DNA of 64,000 nt from Fragilaria crotonensis (Eukaryota; Bacillariophyta; Fragilariophyceae; Fragilariales; Fragilariaceae): the NCBI GenBank assembly GCA_022925895.1, contig JAKSYS010000058.1, positions 62,001-126,000 of the forward strand. Reading direction: 5' to 3'. Below are positions 24,167 through 34,749 of the stretch, piece by piece (the stretch's first letter is position 1; every line of letters begins with the position of its first letter). The notes beneath the pieces were generated by a model. It saw only the letters and a list, made by a program, of their open reading frames with translations, had not been told where the DNA came from and ran no database searches. The translations under genes were made by a program, and so were the position numbers.

Positions 24167-25753
24167 TTAGTAGTGTGGGTATACTCCTGTCAATGAGAGT
24201 TCAAACCCGCCGTCGCGGTATCCTTCCAAGATGGACGAAAGCGTTTCATTCGGAGAAGGCTGATATGCATCTACGATGCGGCCAAGTCCTTGGACATAAA
24301 GCTTCTGAAAAGTCGTTTTCCAGTACGCATTCGAAGCCATGTTTCTTGCAAACTCTTGCCCCTGTTTGGCAATCTTCTTGGCTTCTATCGGATGAGTTTC
24401 AGCCCACACATACATGTCGTACAGGTTGGAAAGTGTAAGGTCCACTGGAACATAGTGGACCCAAGGTTGGATTTCGTCATAGAACCAATCCTTGGCAGGT
24501 GTCTCATGATGAAACAACAGCCCAGGCATGGCCAATTTTGTAATGGTGCCCGTCCACGACGTTCCTCCTATACCACCGAGATCAATTTGATACTTGTACA
24601 TCGCCATTTCCAAGCTGGGCGTTGACTTGGTCTTGAGCAATTTTGCATGACTGGTTGATTGATGCAGGTGCATACCACCATCAATATGAAACCTAGCATC
24701 AATCCATGAGAATGTATGAAACATGTCATCTTCAAAACTTTTGTTTTGTGCCACCAACGATTCTCCCTTGAGGGACAGGGCAACGATACGACATCGCGGT
24801 TGCAAATGTGGTTCTTGCAGTAAAATATCAGCGACTTGACCGATGGTTAGATTGGTTATATCCGGAGGCAGAACATGGCCACAGGCTTTCAAATGGTCAA
24901 AGCCTTCTCCGTACCAAAAGAATTTAAAATCTGCTCCTCGATAGTACAATTGAGGTTTGAGTCGTTTCCATACTTCAGTTGTGCTCTTGAATTGTTTCAA
25001 CTCCCGACGAATTGCACATGTTCCAGAATTACGTCTCCAAATGTGACGATGTCTCCACATGTGCATGCACGAACCAAAAGGTTCGGATGGAAGTTGATGA
25101 ATAAACGTGACCAGCGGATTCTTCGGTATGGATACAGCAGTGACAACTGGCGGAAAGCTATAATTGGAACATCCCATCTGATGGTCAATGGCACAGGGGT
25201 AGTACGTGTAATCCATAAATGCCTGACATCCGGCAATTGTCAATTGGAACGGTGGCATTGCTTTGGCAAAGCGGTCAGGTCGAGATGTGAGCAATCCATC
25301 CATGAGCAATTCACTGAGCCGATCTCGACAAAGAAATCCATCTTGACTGGGGTGAAAATCATACATTTTGAATTCCCATCCATCAAAGATAAGCACTGAG
25401 GTCTTCTTATTCTGGTGATGTTGATACAATCTCAGAATATCGTGCTGTGTATATGGGGGAACTGTCGTCTCGGGTTGAGTTCCAGTGGTGACATACGACA
25501 TAGTCGACGAGTCCGTGCCATTTCTTCGATTCGGAAGTTGTATAGTATGATCCAGTTTGTTGTCCATTTTCATGTTGGAATGAAGGATAGGAAGCACAAA
25601 TAAATCGAATACGACAAACAATGCACCCCATAGGAACAACTTTCGAAACAGCAATGCAAGTTTCATTATAGTTGGTTGTGCGGCGTTGCGATTGGAGTTT
25701 GCAGTTGGGAGGCTTCTGCACAGGGAGGTTCGCCTCCTGCGAGCTGTGACCAT
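24167..25753 (-). CDS. GT90/CAP10-like type II membrane glycosyltransferase (528 aa)
   Basis: Single uninterrupted exon, ATG at 25753 (ccATGg). A basic N-terminus precedes one membrane anchor (LFLWGALFVVFDLFVLPIL, residues about 38-56). The lumenal part ends in the family signature: KYQIDLGGIGGTSWTGTI, KLAMPGLLFHHETPAKDWFY, HYVPVDLTLSNLYDMYVW and AKQGQEFARN. These are hallmarks of the CAP10/POGLUT domain (Glyco_transf_90), which transfers xylose or glucose in the secretory pathway. Several NxS/T sites fit a lumenal location. The substrate cannot be told from sequence. Unlike the GT43- and GT49-like genes here it has no frame step. Confidence 0.87.
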   Translation of the reverse strand: MVTARRRRTSLCRSLPTANSNRNAAQPTIMKLALLFRKLFLWGALFVVFDLFVLPILHSNMKMDNKLDHTIQLPNRRNGTDSSTMSYVTTGTQPETTVPPYTQHDILRLYQHHQNKKTSVLIFDGWEFKMYDFHPSQDGFLCRDRLSELLMDGLLTSRPDRFAKAMPPFQLTIAGCQAFMDYTYYPCAIDHQMGCSNYSFPPVVTAVSIPKNPLVTFIHQLPSEPFGSCMHMWRHRHIWRRNSGTCAIRRELKQFKSTTEVWKRLKPQLYYRGADFKFFWYGEGFDHLKACGHVLPPDITNLTIGQVADILLQEPHLQPRCRIVALSLKGESLVAQNKSFEDDMFHTFSWIDARFHIDGGMHLHQSTSHAKLLKTKSTPSLEMAMYKYQIDLGGIGGTSWTGTITKLAMPGLLFHHETPAKDWFYDEIQPWVHYVPVDLTLSNLYDMYVWAETHPIEAKKIAKQGQEFARNMASNAYWKTTFQKLYVQGLGRIVDAYQPSPNETLSSILEGYRDGGFELSLTGVYPHY

Positions 25754-27928
25754 GGGTGATGCAATGTTGAAAGGTTGTTATCGGTGCTTCTTTATTATGT
25801 GATGGCTAATGGCTATACTCTGTCCTCGGTCCAACATAGTCGGATGTCGGATTATCCAGTTCTTGGAGCATGTGTGTTTCGTCCATGTTTGACATGGCAT
25901 ACACCTACCGCTAGTAGTAGGAGTACAAGTACCGTAGTAGGGTGGGAGCGTGGAAAACTGGAGTGCCGAGTGCGGAGTCCTGTACTGTACCAAGTGCACC
26001 ACCGTAATAGCGACACCCGCTACTTGCATACCCGCTTTCCAAATTTTGAAATCTGAAGTCTAGTACGGTAGAGCATTTGTACGACTAAAAGCATGCTTGT
26101 AGCTTGTAGCACATCTCGTACAGTACCGTAGTGCTTGCCAGTTGACACTATCGTAGTATGGTAGTGGCTCGTATGCTGTGCGGATGGAGTGCACAAATAT
26201 GGATACGGCGGCCTTCAGGATGATTGCTGCAAAGTTGCATCTCCGGAATGGTATGAATGATCCCAGTCCTCGGATGAATGCTTCATTGATGTGATATGTG
26301 ATGTGATTGATGATGTGTTTCCATTTTCATAGCATATGCCTTTTGTCCTGATACTACACAAGAACCCGGTCATGATCGATGTGGCTTTTTTCTGATTTCC
26401 TCTGATTGATAACATGCATCAGATCACGAGTCATCGCCATTGCTTGTTTCACTTCAAATAAAAAAAATTCAGTCAAGGCTGATCAATTACAAAACCTAGT
26501 TGTGTCGTTTTCCAGCATTGTCTCCCTGCTGCTTGTCGAGGGGAGCGTTCTGTGGTGACGATCAGGGTCTTTTCTTTCCAACTCTGATGCCATTCTGTTG
26601 TTCTTATCCTTCTGTCATGTCAACCAGCAAGCCATCAAGTTCTACCTTTCCATCTGTCCTAATGCGAGCCATCAAAGCTGCACCTTGCGGGACACCATCA
26701 AGTTCTACCTTGCCATCCGCAGAACCAATTGACGATATCCCACCAGGTCTGGCCAGTTCTCCAGGGTATTCTCTGTCATTCCTGTCATACTAATGTTGGG
26801 CTTTACCGGACCTATTGAAGAACCAACACCTTACAACAAATACCTGACTTCCGTGCAATTGTTGCAAGTCGAACTCGGAGAGTCACCCCATTTACCCGAA
26901 CAAGTCCCCCCACAGTGTTTGGAGTCGGAGCTTCGCAACGTGCGATAGGTTCAGGGAGTCCTGTTGCCATTTATCCAGTTGTAACAATGGAAACAAAGTC
27001 ACAACAGTAGTGTCGTTGCCAAGAGCTGCTGTGTGAACACCTGCTGCACTAATCAGCCAGGTATCACTTTATATGCTGGGCGGAGAATACGACAAGGGCA
27101 TTTACCCACAAAACCCCTTGATGATGTCGCCTTAGCCTGCACTGTGGGAAGCCTGGCTGCTGGTAGCCATCAATTGATCTGGTGTTGACAGGGCCAAGCT
27201 CAAAGAAACACCCAGCAGGCGCGCTTCAAGTTTATCAATTTCCTTGCTCTTTACCTCGTCTGTGTCTTGAATGTCAAAAGTGCTGTGGAATGTTGAAGCA
27301 TCATGCATTTTGGGGTGCATGCTTTCTACAATGCTCAGCATCTCTTAAAGCCTCTGGGCTGCTTTTTGCTGCATCTGTCGGCGATTTGGGTTGGGGATGC
27401 GCTGTCGTGCTGTGAACTGCTGGATTTGCACTCCGTCTTGTGACAACCAACCTTGATCCAAATCTTAATGATTTCAGGGGCTGCGCTGTGCCACTCCTCG
27501 TACCAAATGTATCGGAATACAGAAGGCGGCCTGCATTCTTGCTATTCTTAAAACCAAGTTAGACCCCAGCCTCGTCACCGGCATCATCGTACTATTCTCG
27601 TTTACTGGTGGTCCCGAAGCGGAATTGTCGTATCAGTACCAATCTGAAAGGAATCAAAAAAAACTGCTGAGGATCACCTGCATACTAGTGACGGCAAGAC
27701 CTAGTATCCGAAGTACCGATAGGTCGAGTTCGATGATTGTTCATTGTTGTGTCATTGCGGTCATGATGCGTATTCCGCGGCGCTGTTTTTTGTGATCGAA
27801 GGATTGACAAACTCGAGTACATGCTCTCTACTAGTGTACAGTTGTACTGGTTTCTACGAGATGACCCAATTTTCCATTGGAGCTGTCTATTCGTATCGGA
27901 GGTACACTTGCGACCCGTTTGGAGCTAG
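25754..27928. other. intergenic with decayed coding-like fragments
   Basis: GTAC-rich at 25900-26110. At 26632-26654 and 26695-26717 a 23-bp unit is directly repeated with one mismatch; on the minus strand both copies read DGKVELDG within an open stretch of about 60 codons. Minus-strand 27341-27132 (EVKSKEIDKLEARLLGVSLS) also looks coding-like but is short. None can be assigned to a family; they may be relics of mobile DNA or host pseudogenes. Confidence 0.4.
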
Positions 27929-27930
27929 TA

Positions 27931-27976
27931 TGGCTGGGTGCACGAAAAAAGGATTTTGGGAAGACGCGGTAGGCCT
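27931..27976 (+). repeat. left terminal inverted repeat of the DDE transposon
   Basis: Begins TGGCTGGGTGCA right after TA. About 34 of 46 positions match the reverse complement of 32136-32181. The inner copy TATGGCTGGGTA starts at its last base. Confidence 0.7.
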
Positions 27977-28191
27977 ATGGCTGGGTAAAAAATTCGGATC
28001 CTTCTTGTAGCTCTGTGTAACCCTAGTACGTGACGTCAAAAAACGCGCCGTCCGATGTCTTCGCGCCATTATTTTTCCGCACAAACAACACGAGGACCGT
28101 CTCTCGACGATGGTGAAAACGCCGTCGCTCATTTCCAATCTTTGAGTGCTTATCAGGTGGAGCCAAAGCGTCTATTCCCTTCTTCAATTGT

Positions 28192-31100
28192 ATGAGAATG
28201 CAGTCATCCATTTGGCTCCACCCAAGAGAAAGGTATCGGTTCATCAGAAGCTCCGTAAAGTACCTTTGTCGTGAAACTCGTTTCCGACACAAGTGGCGGA
28301 CTGCTGACCACCTTGTTGCACTCTGTCATGAGTGGTTTACAATTCCAGAGCCCCTACAATTCAATGCCAATGATCTTAATAATGCTTTGTTGAAAGATCC
28401 GGCATTGAAGCTAGATATGCAGGCAGAAAAGTCAGCTCCAAACCAGTTTGGGATCTATTACGATACCTACCGCCCAAAAGATACCAAGCGAAGAAATCAT
28501 TGTTACTATCTGTGTGATCCAAATGGAAACGATCATGTCCAGAGTCCATCATTAGGAAAGGCTTGGTTTGCCACTATCCCAGATATGATGGATGACATAA
28601 GGGCACTGGAACGTGCGACCCGAAACAAAGAACAACGGCAGTTTCCGCCCGATGTAATTGACTTGGTGTCAATCGCAAAGAACCAAGAAGCAATCCAGTG
28701 TAAACGACAAAATAAAGAAGAAGAGGTTGAAAGAGCAGCTAAAAGACTTTGTTGTCAAGACTCTACTCCGACAACTAGTCAGCATACCGAACAAGTAGTA
28801 CCAGCATGCCGTCTTTCCAATCATACTTCTAGTAGCAGCAGCAATCGAGATGAGCAGGAGACGCCGACCAGCATAACGATAAAGACGGAACAAGAGTCCG
28901 ACACAAAGCCCCAGCTTCCTCCAGGATGCAATATCTGGTGGCAGTCGAAACTGGCATTCAAGCTTTTTAATGCCTCCGAAGACAAGGAGACTGTACTCGA
29001 CCGAGTTGAGGAATTGATTGCCGTCCTCGACAACGCAAACTCATCTGCTGTCGCCTTCAAAACAATTGTCGAGGGTTTGGATTCTGAGGATGACGAGGAC
29101 ACAATGAGTGAGCACAAGAAAGAGGACATAAGAATGAAAGCAAGATACCTCGCGCAGGCTTACCGTGTTGCCATTGAGGAGATGCCATTCAAGAAGTGGA
29201 ATGATTGCTGCCGTGATGCAATCGATCAACTTGCTGCCGTTCATATAAAATACATAACGAACGAAAAGTTCTGCGACGATGGCATGTTCAGTTTTGTAAG
29301 AAGAAATTGTTTTCCATCAAGAGAAAGGGCAACAGAGACTTACCTGCTTTCCTAGAGGCACATCCTATTGTCGTTACTGTGATAAAAGAGTATGGCCGCG
29401 CGAATCTTACTGAGCTTTCAGTCGAGATGATGCATTCGTATCTTCACGATACAATTGTAAAATCGCTTGTCATGGAACGCCTGCAAGGACAGAATGAAAT
29501 AATCAATTGTGAGTTTGAAGAAGAGAAGTTGAATCTGTTCCAAGAGTACGGCTTAAGCTGTCTCTGTCGTAAGACGACTTACCAATGGATGTTGAAGCTA
29601 GGATTTCGATATGAAACACGTCGAAAGGGATATTACGTTGACGGACATGAAAGGAAGGCAACAGTTCAATATCGGTGGGACTTCTGCGACCGATATCTAT
29701 CGCTTGAGCGCAGAATGTTTCGGTGGATTCAAGTAAGTCTGGAAGAGGCGGAGAAACTGCAAGCGTTAGGCGAAGTCACAAAGGGCAGCGGATACAAGTA
29801 CACCGACGAACTTACCGGAAAAGCAATGGTGGAGTATCATGTTGACACCTGCCGAGGATTCATGGATTGCATGAACGAACAAACTATATTTGGCGGAAAT
29901 CTCAGCGTGCGAATGAATCCGGATGAGCGCCCTGTCATTTCGTTCGGTCAAGACGAATGCATTGTCAAACAGTATTCATTTACAAACAAGAGTTGGACTG
30001 GGCCAAATCGCGAACAGGCACTGATACCAAAAGACGATGGCCTTGGGTGATGATGTCGGATTTGCTTCACGTGAGTTTGGGTTTGGAGTGTCGCTAACAA
30101 CCGAACAACTCCAACGCGTGAATGCTAATAGACTTGGAAAGAAATACAAGGATGAGTCGGCGGCCAAGAAGAAACGAGGAAGCGAATTCAAGCAGCCACT
30201 TACCATAAGTCCCTTTGTTCTGGAGTTCGAGTATGGAGCGTCTGCAGAAGGATACTGGACATACGATTCAATGGTCCTTCAATTGGAAGACTGCGCTGAT
30301 GTTGTCACAACTCTGTATCCCCAGTACGACTTCCTTTTCCTATTTGATCACTCATGCGGTCACGATAGAATGCCCGAAGATGCGCTGCGAGTAGATGGAA
30401 TGAACAAGGGATACGGGGTGAGCAAAACATCATGAGAGATAGCATTATCAAAGGTGAAGATGGATACCTTGGACCACACAACCGCAGTCTCAATGTGGGC
30501 GACGTTCAATCTATGGTCTTCCGTTCCACAGACAACGGGCCATACTGGATGACTCCAGAAGAACAAGAGCAAACGAGGAAAGATCATTTCGTAACGACGG
30601 TTACTACAAAGGAGCACACCAAGCCACAGCTGATTGAGCTGCTCCGGCAGCGAGGCATTGAGAATGCAAAAGGAAGTAAGAAACATATCAGGAACATGGC
30701 AGAGCGCGCAGGCATCTCACTCACTTACCAGAAACAAGATGTGCTTCAAGGCTGGGAAGGAAAAGCAAAAGGGATGGAGCAGATTCTTTGGGAGCGTGGA
30801 TGGATTGATCCCAGTCAGGATCGAAGAACCTATACGGTTAATGGTAAAAAAGATTCGATGGGAGCACTCAGAAAAGACACAAGCCTTCGCTACCTCATGT
30901 CAAACCTCAAGGACTTTGAGGGCCAAGAAACGATGCTTCAACTCAAGGCAACGGAGATGGGCGTATTTATGGATCGAACTCCGAAATGCCATTGTGAGTT
31001 GGCTGGAGAGGGGATTGAATATGCATGGGGATGCGCCAAGAATCATTATCGAAGACAACCTCTGAAGGACAAGCGCGGAAAGGACAACTTCCGAAGGACA

Positions 31101-31385
31101 GTGAGAGCATGCTTCTCACGAAATGTGGTGACAACAGAGCGAGTACGACTCTTTTCACAACGCGCCCGAGCATACATGCAAGCATATCACAAAATACGAC
31201 ACAAGCAACTTACCAATTCAGCAACAATGGACTCCGGCATCGACGACGACTCTGCGTCTCCAGTGAAGGTAGAAAAGGTGCTGAAAGAATTCAAGACACA
31301 TAGATGCGCCATGGACTTCGACAGCAGCTTCTGTAAGGCTGTATTCCTTAACGATGCTCGTCCTCAGGGCGATACGGAAGCATGA
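28192..31385 (+). CDS. long DDE transposase (eukaryotic IS630/Tc1-related, 'YVDGHER' type)
   Basis: The N-terminal 380 residues are lineage-specific and Gln/Ser-rich. Then come a winged-helix-like segment (SCLCRKTTYQWMLKLGFRY) with YYVDGHERKATVQYRWDF, and the catalytic core with FGQDE (first Asp, about 29950), YDFLFLFDHSCGHDR (second Asp, about 30345) and GEGIEYAWGCAKNHYR (Glu, about 31015). IEYAWG is the usual DDE closing motif. The frame steps four times by a missing base, each at a homopolymer: TTTT 29292-29295, GGG 30045-30047, TTT 30061-30063 and GGGG 30415-30418. One added base in each gives continuous family sequence. This points to sequence error rather than decay, though a recently dead copy is possible. 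The start is uncertain; ATG 28192 is the first in frame. Confidence 0.75.
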
Positions 31386-32135
31386 TCGTCGCGCTTCATG
31401 ATTCTTGCGTTTGTGTTGTTGGTGTCGAAACTGAAATCTTTATGACATGCGTCTTCAATGATGCCATTTGTCTACGGTAGTGGCAGTATTAAAATCTCGT
31501 ACTATTTTTTTTGTATGAAAGCCTACTAAGCCTACTAAGCCTACTTGAGTCACTCTGATATTGTACCCAGCCATATGGCTATAGTATGATATTTATTTAG
31601 TTTTTTTGCACTCCGATTCTTTCATCACGTATCACGTCAAATGTCGTGCTCTATTGCTGTTGACATTGATCCTTGATTATCTTCTGATCAGGACCACCTC
31701 CCGCGTGGCCTAAGGTCTCAAATTGACCGCCATGAGTAGCTATGATGAGTGGGATCAAAATCTACCCACGCGGAAAACACACTCCTGCATATGTTTTCTC
31801 AATATACACGTCAAGCATGACAGTTTGCCATGCTGTCAACACTGCGCATGTTGATCCCCAAATTCAACATGATTGTTAAGTTTCGGTCCAGCAGCCAGCA
31901 GTTGACAAGAAGTCTATCAGAATATAATCATTCAACGTTTTGAAGTTGACTTTGACCACAAGGTGCCTCATGGAGGCATGATGAGCGTCAATGGTGTTCA
32001 CTCATTGTGAGCGTACATTTTCGTTCATTTGAATTTCGTCAAGTATTCCCGTATACAAAAATACTACATCGTTGTATACAGATAACTACTCAAGGAGTTT
32101 CCTTCCATTAATGGCTAGCTAATTTAATTTATATG

Positions 32136-32181
32136 AGTGCTACGGTGGCTACCCAAGGTACTTTTTATCTGCACCCAGCCA
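32136..32181 (-). repeat. right terminal inverted repeat of the DDE transposon
   Basis: Reverse complement begins TGGCTGGGTGCA and is followed outward by TA. It is separated by about 600 bp from the inner copy at 31564-31575, whereas the left pair is adjacent. Confidence 0.7.
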
Positions 32182-32203
32182 TATCATACAGCACAGAGTA
32201 GTG

Positions 32204-32430
32204 CTAACCATGCCCCAAGCTACGAAGGTACCCAAGACTGACAGACGAGGAACCGGTACACCATTCATTTATACAAACACAGCAACGGTATCAATTCTTT
32301 TGAAAAGTCATTTTCAAGAATCGGCACTTTGGAGCAACATCTCATACATACGTCGAACGAGAATAACAACAGGTTGAAGAGAAAAGACTGATCATCTTTT
32401 GGACCCGACTGCGTCGTTATTTTTGATTTC
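32204..32430 (+). repeat. split direct repeat A1
   Basis: 227 bp, identical by eye to 40476-40702. It marks the left end of the retrotransposon and starts CTAACCATGCCCC. Confidence 0.85.
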
Positions 32431-32821
32431 GTCTTCGCTCCGCGTTGTGTAACACGCCTTCAGCTCGTGTGTTATTGCTTTTATCGGTGGGTGTCATGTC
32501 TGCTTTGTTTGGCCTTTCTGCGGGTCGCCCTCGGGCGTCAAGCCCCACTGATCGTGGAGCGGAAGGTATGTATCGTGGACGGGGGGGGGTGTTGTTTTGT
32601 CGTCGCGTTCTGGCGTCAGTCTCTGGAAAGGGAACGGGTCTGGGCTTGGTGTTTCGTTCTGCGGCGGTGTTATCGGCAAAGCTGGTCACAAGATGTGCGT
32701 GATGACCGATTGCACAGTCGGTGCACGTTGGACGGAAGGCAGTATTCCCAACGCTGGATGATGGTAGCGACGAGGCTGTTTTCATTGTCAGCAATGCCGG
32801 GGCGCTAACGACGTTCAGTCA

Positions 32822-33517
32822 GTGCACTTAAGCCCATGTGTTGGTACCCTGAAACTTGGCACAAATTTGGACCGGTATTTGGAAGAGAGACGCGAAGTGT
32901 TAGATTGGGAAACACTATTCAATGGGATTAACGCTCGAGTAGCGGGACGCGAAGGACAAGTTGACGAAGAAGACTTCGAACGAATCTCTCGTAAGTTGGA
33001 TGGAGACTTAGCCATTGGAATGACCCCATTCAAGAAACGGCCTAAGTTGGAGGTGGTTTCGCCTCCGGAAGAATTTGAGGACATCTCGGAATTTGCTCTT
33101 GAAACGGCTGTTGAGTTGGGCGATGACTTTCTCAACGATGGGTCACTAAGAATGGCAATTCGGAGTCTTGGAGCGGGGCTCCAATCTATTGGTAATCGTG
33201 CGGATAGCAATCGCAGTGCGCTTCGCGCGCTCGCTTACGAGACGAGGGAGGAATTGGAGTTGGTGGATCTGCAATTGTCCAAACTTAACAGCTTGTTAGG
33301 CAAACGCGGTCAAGACGATGGGACTCTTTCGGCTTTCGAAGTGCTCAGGGAACTGGAAGAGCAGGTGGAACGCTTGCGAAACGCTATTCAACCAGCCATC
33401 GTGTTGGCAGCTGATGCTTCCGAGCAATCTGAGTCGATGAAGCGGGAGATTTTTGACACCATGCAAAAAGGGCTGTGCCCCCCTATTTCATCTTTATCGT
33501 CTTTACTCAACCGATGA
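32822..33517 (+). other. retrotransposon leader-side ORF (Gag-like position)
   Basis: First sizeable open frame of the element. The product is acidic and helical (for example EVLRELEEQVERLRNAI). No domain recognised; its position before the reverse transcriptase is that of Gag. Confidence 0.5.
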
Positions 33518-34214
33518 GCATACTCCGGGTAACTTGCTAAACCAACGCATTCGAAAACTGGAGGCAGGAGTGTTGGAGTTGATGTCTAAGGTGAACGACT
33601 CGGGTGGGCCGGTGTCTATTTCGTTACCACCTTCTCCAGCTCGCACTGGAGCACAATTCGGTTTCAGTTTGAGCAACAACAACAACACAGACGTGCCGAG
33701 TAGTGCAAGGAATCCCGAAGTACGTTTTACAGCCGGAGGAGTAAACGAGCCAGAATCGATGGCGAAACTTTTGGGGATGGAGATCCAAATCCACGAACTA
33801 AAGAACCAGATGCAAGCAAATGCGGTGACTATCGGAGGAAAACTTTTTAAGTCGCGCGCGGACGTTAAATCTTGGTTGGCTGTGCACGCTGGAGCGTCAG
33901 GGTCGTATGTTTTCTTTTCGGATATTCATTCTGTCATGGCGCTCAAAATGGGTGTCACCTTAGATGATGCGGCAGCGGACGCAGATTTTGAGAGTAAGGT
34001 TCGCAAGAACGGATACGCTCACACGGAAGAAGCGAGAGTGGCATCCTCTTTCTCGCGAAGTCTGCCTTCATTCTTTGGGAAGCCTACGCCCACGGAAGCG
34101 AGGAAGCTGCCTGCAGTCAAGAAGCCAGAAGACTGGGAACCCAAAACGATGGGTGATGGAGCGCGAGCAGTGTTGGATAGGGGCTTGACGGCGGCTGCGA
34201 GGGCTACTGTCTAG
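33453..34214 (+). other. retrotransposon ORF in Gag-like position, second part
   Basis: Overlaps the previous frame. Contains a helical segment (MEIQIHELKNQMQANAV). No zinc knuckle was seen. Part of the element's structural-protein region by position only. Confidence 0.45.
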
Positions 34215-34227
34215 TGCCAGCGACTTC

Positions 34228-34713
34228 TTGGTGGGTGAAGGTTTGTTGGTAGCCCAGGCCACCATTCAAGCATCGGTCAAGTTCATGACAGATCTATCGA
34301 CCTGGATGACGCGAGAGTACCTTGAGCTGCTCAAGCGTGGAGGTTCAGAAACTGAATGTTGGGGTCTCATCTCGCATTGCGTGCGTGCGGTGTTTGAAGA
34401 CCTTCATGAAGCAAGAATGCCTGGGCGAGGACCTCACATGACTACTGCCGATCGCGCCGCCTCAAGCGCATGGGGGTGTTTCCAGGCGCAGTTGAAGATG
34501 CAGGAGTTTGAGAAAATGGGCTTCGGAGCACACCCCACGCTCAGTTACATCTTGAACATTCACTTGAGGGATCACACGGTGTCTCGAGCCACGTTCGATC
34601 GTTTGGTGACTCGGTTGGAGGCCGTTGAAGCGGCAGTGAAGGTGAACACGAACACGATTCGCAACACGTCGTCCAAAGTGGGGGAGATCAAGAAGGTGGC
34701 GTTGAAAAGCTGA
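34228..34713 (+). other. retrotransposon ORF before the reverse transcriptase
   Basis: Open frame rich in helices (FDRLVTRLEAVEAAVKVN). It ends just before the reverse-transcriptase frame. Family unknown. Confidence 0.45.
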
Positions 34714-34749
34714 CAAAGTGCAGGGAGGGAGGAAAATGAAGTCGGAAGG

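Larger units (their letters stand above)
27931..32181 (+). mobile_element. DDE transposon with 46-bp imperfect inverted repeats and TA target duplication
   Basis: The left end at 27931 and the right end at 32181 (reverse complement) both start TGGCTGGGTGCA and remain about 74% identical over 46 bp without gaps (27931-27976 and 32136-32181). Both are flanked by TA (27929-27930 and 32182-32183), as in Tc1/mariner-type insertion. A second, inner inverted pair, TATGGCTGGGTA, lies at 27976-27987 and 31564-31575. One long transposase gene fills the middle. Length 4,251 bp. The diverged inverted repeats argue for some age, but the coding region is well preserved. The boundaries are inferred from the repeats. 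Confidence 0.7.
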
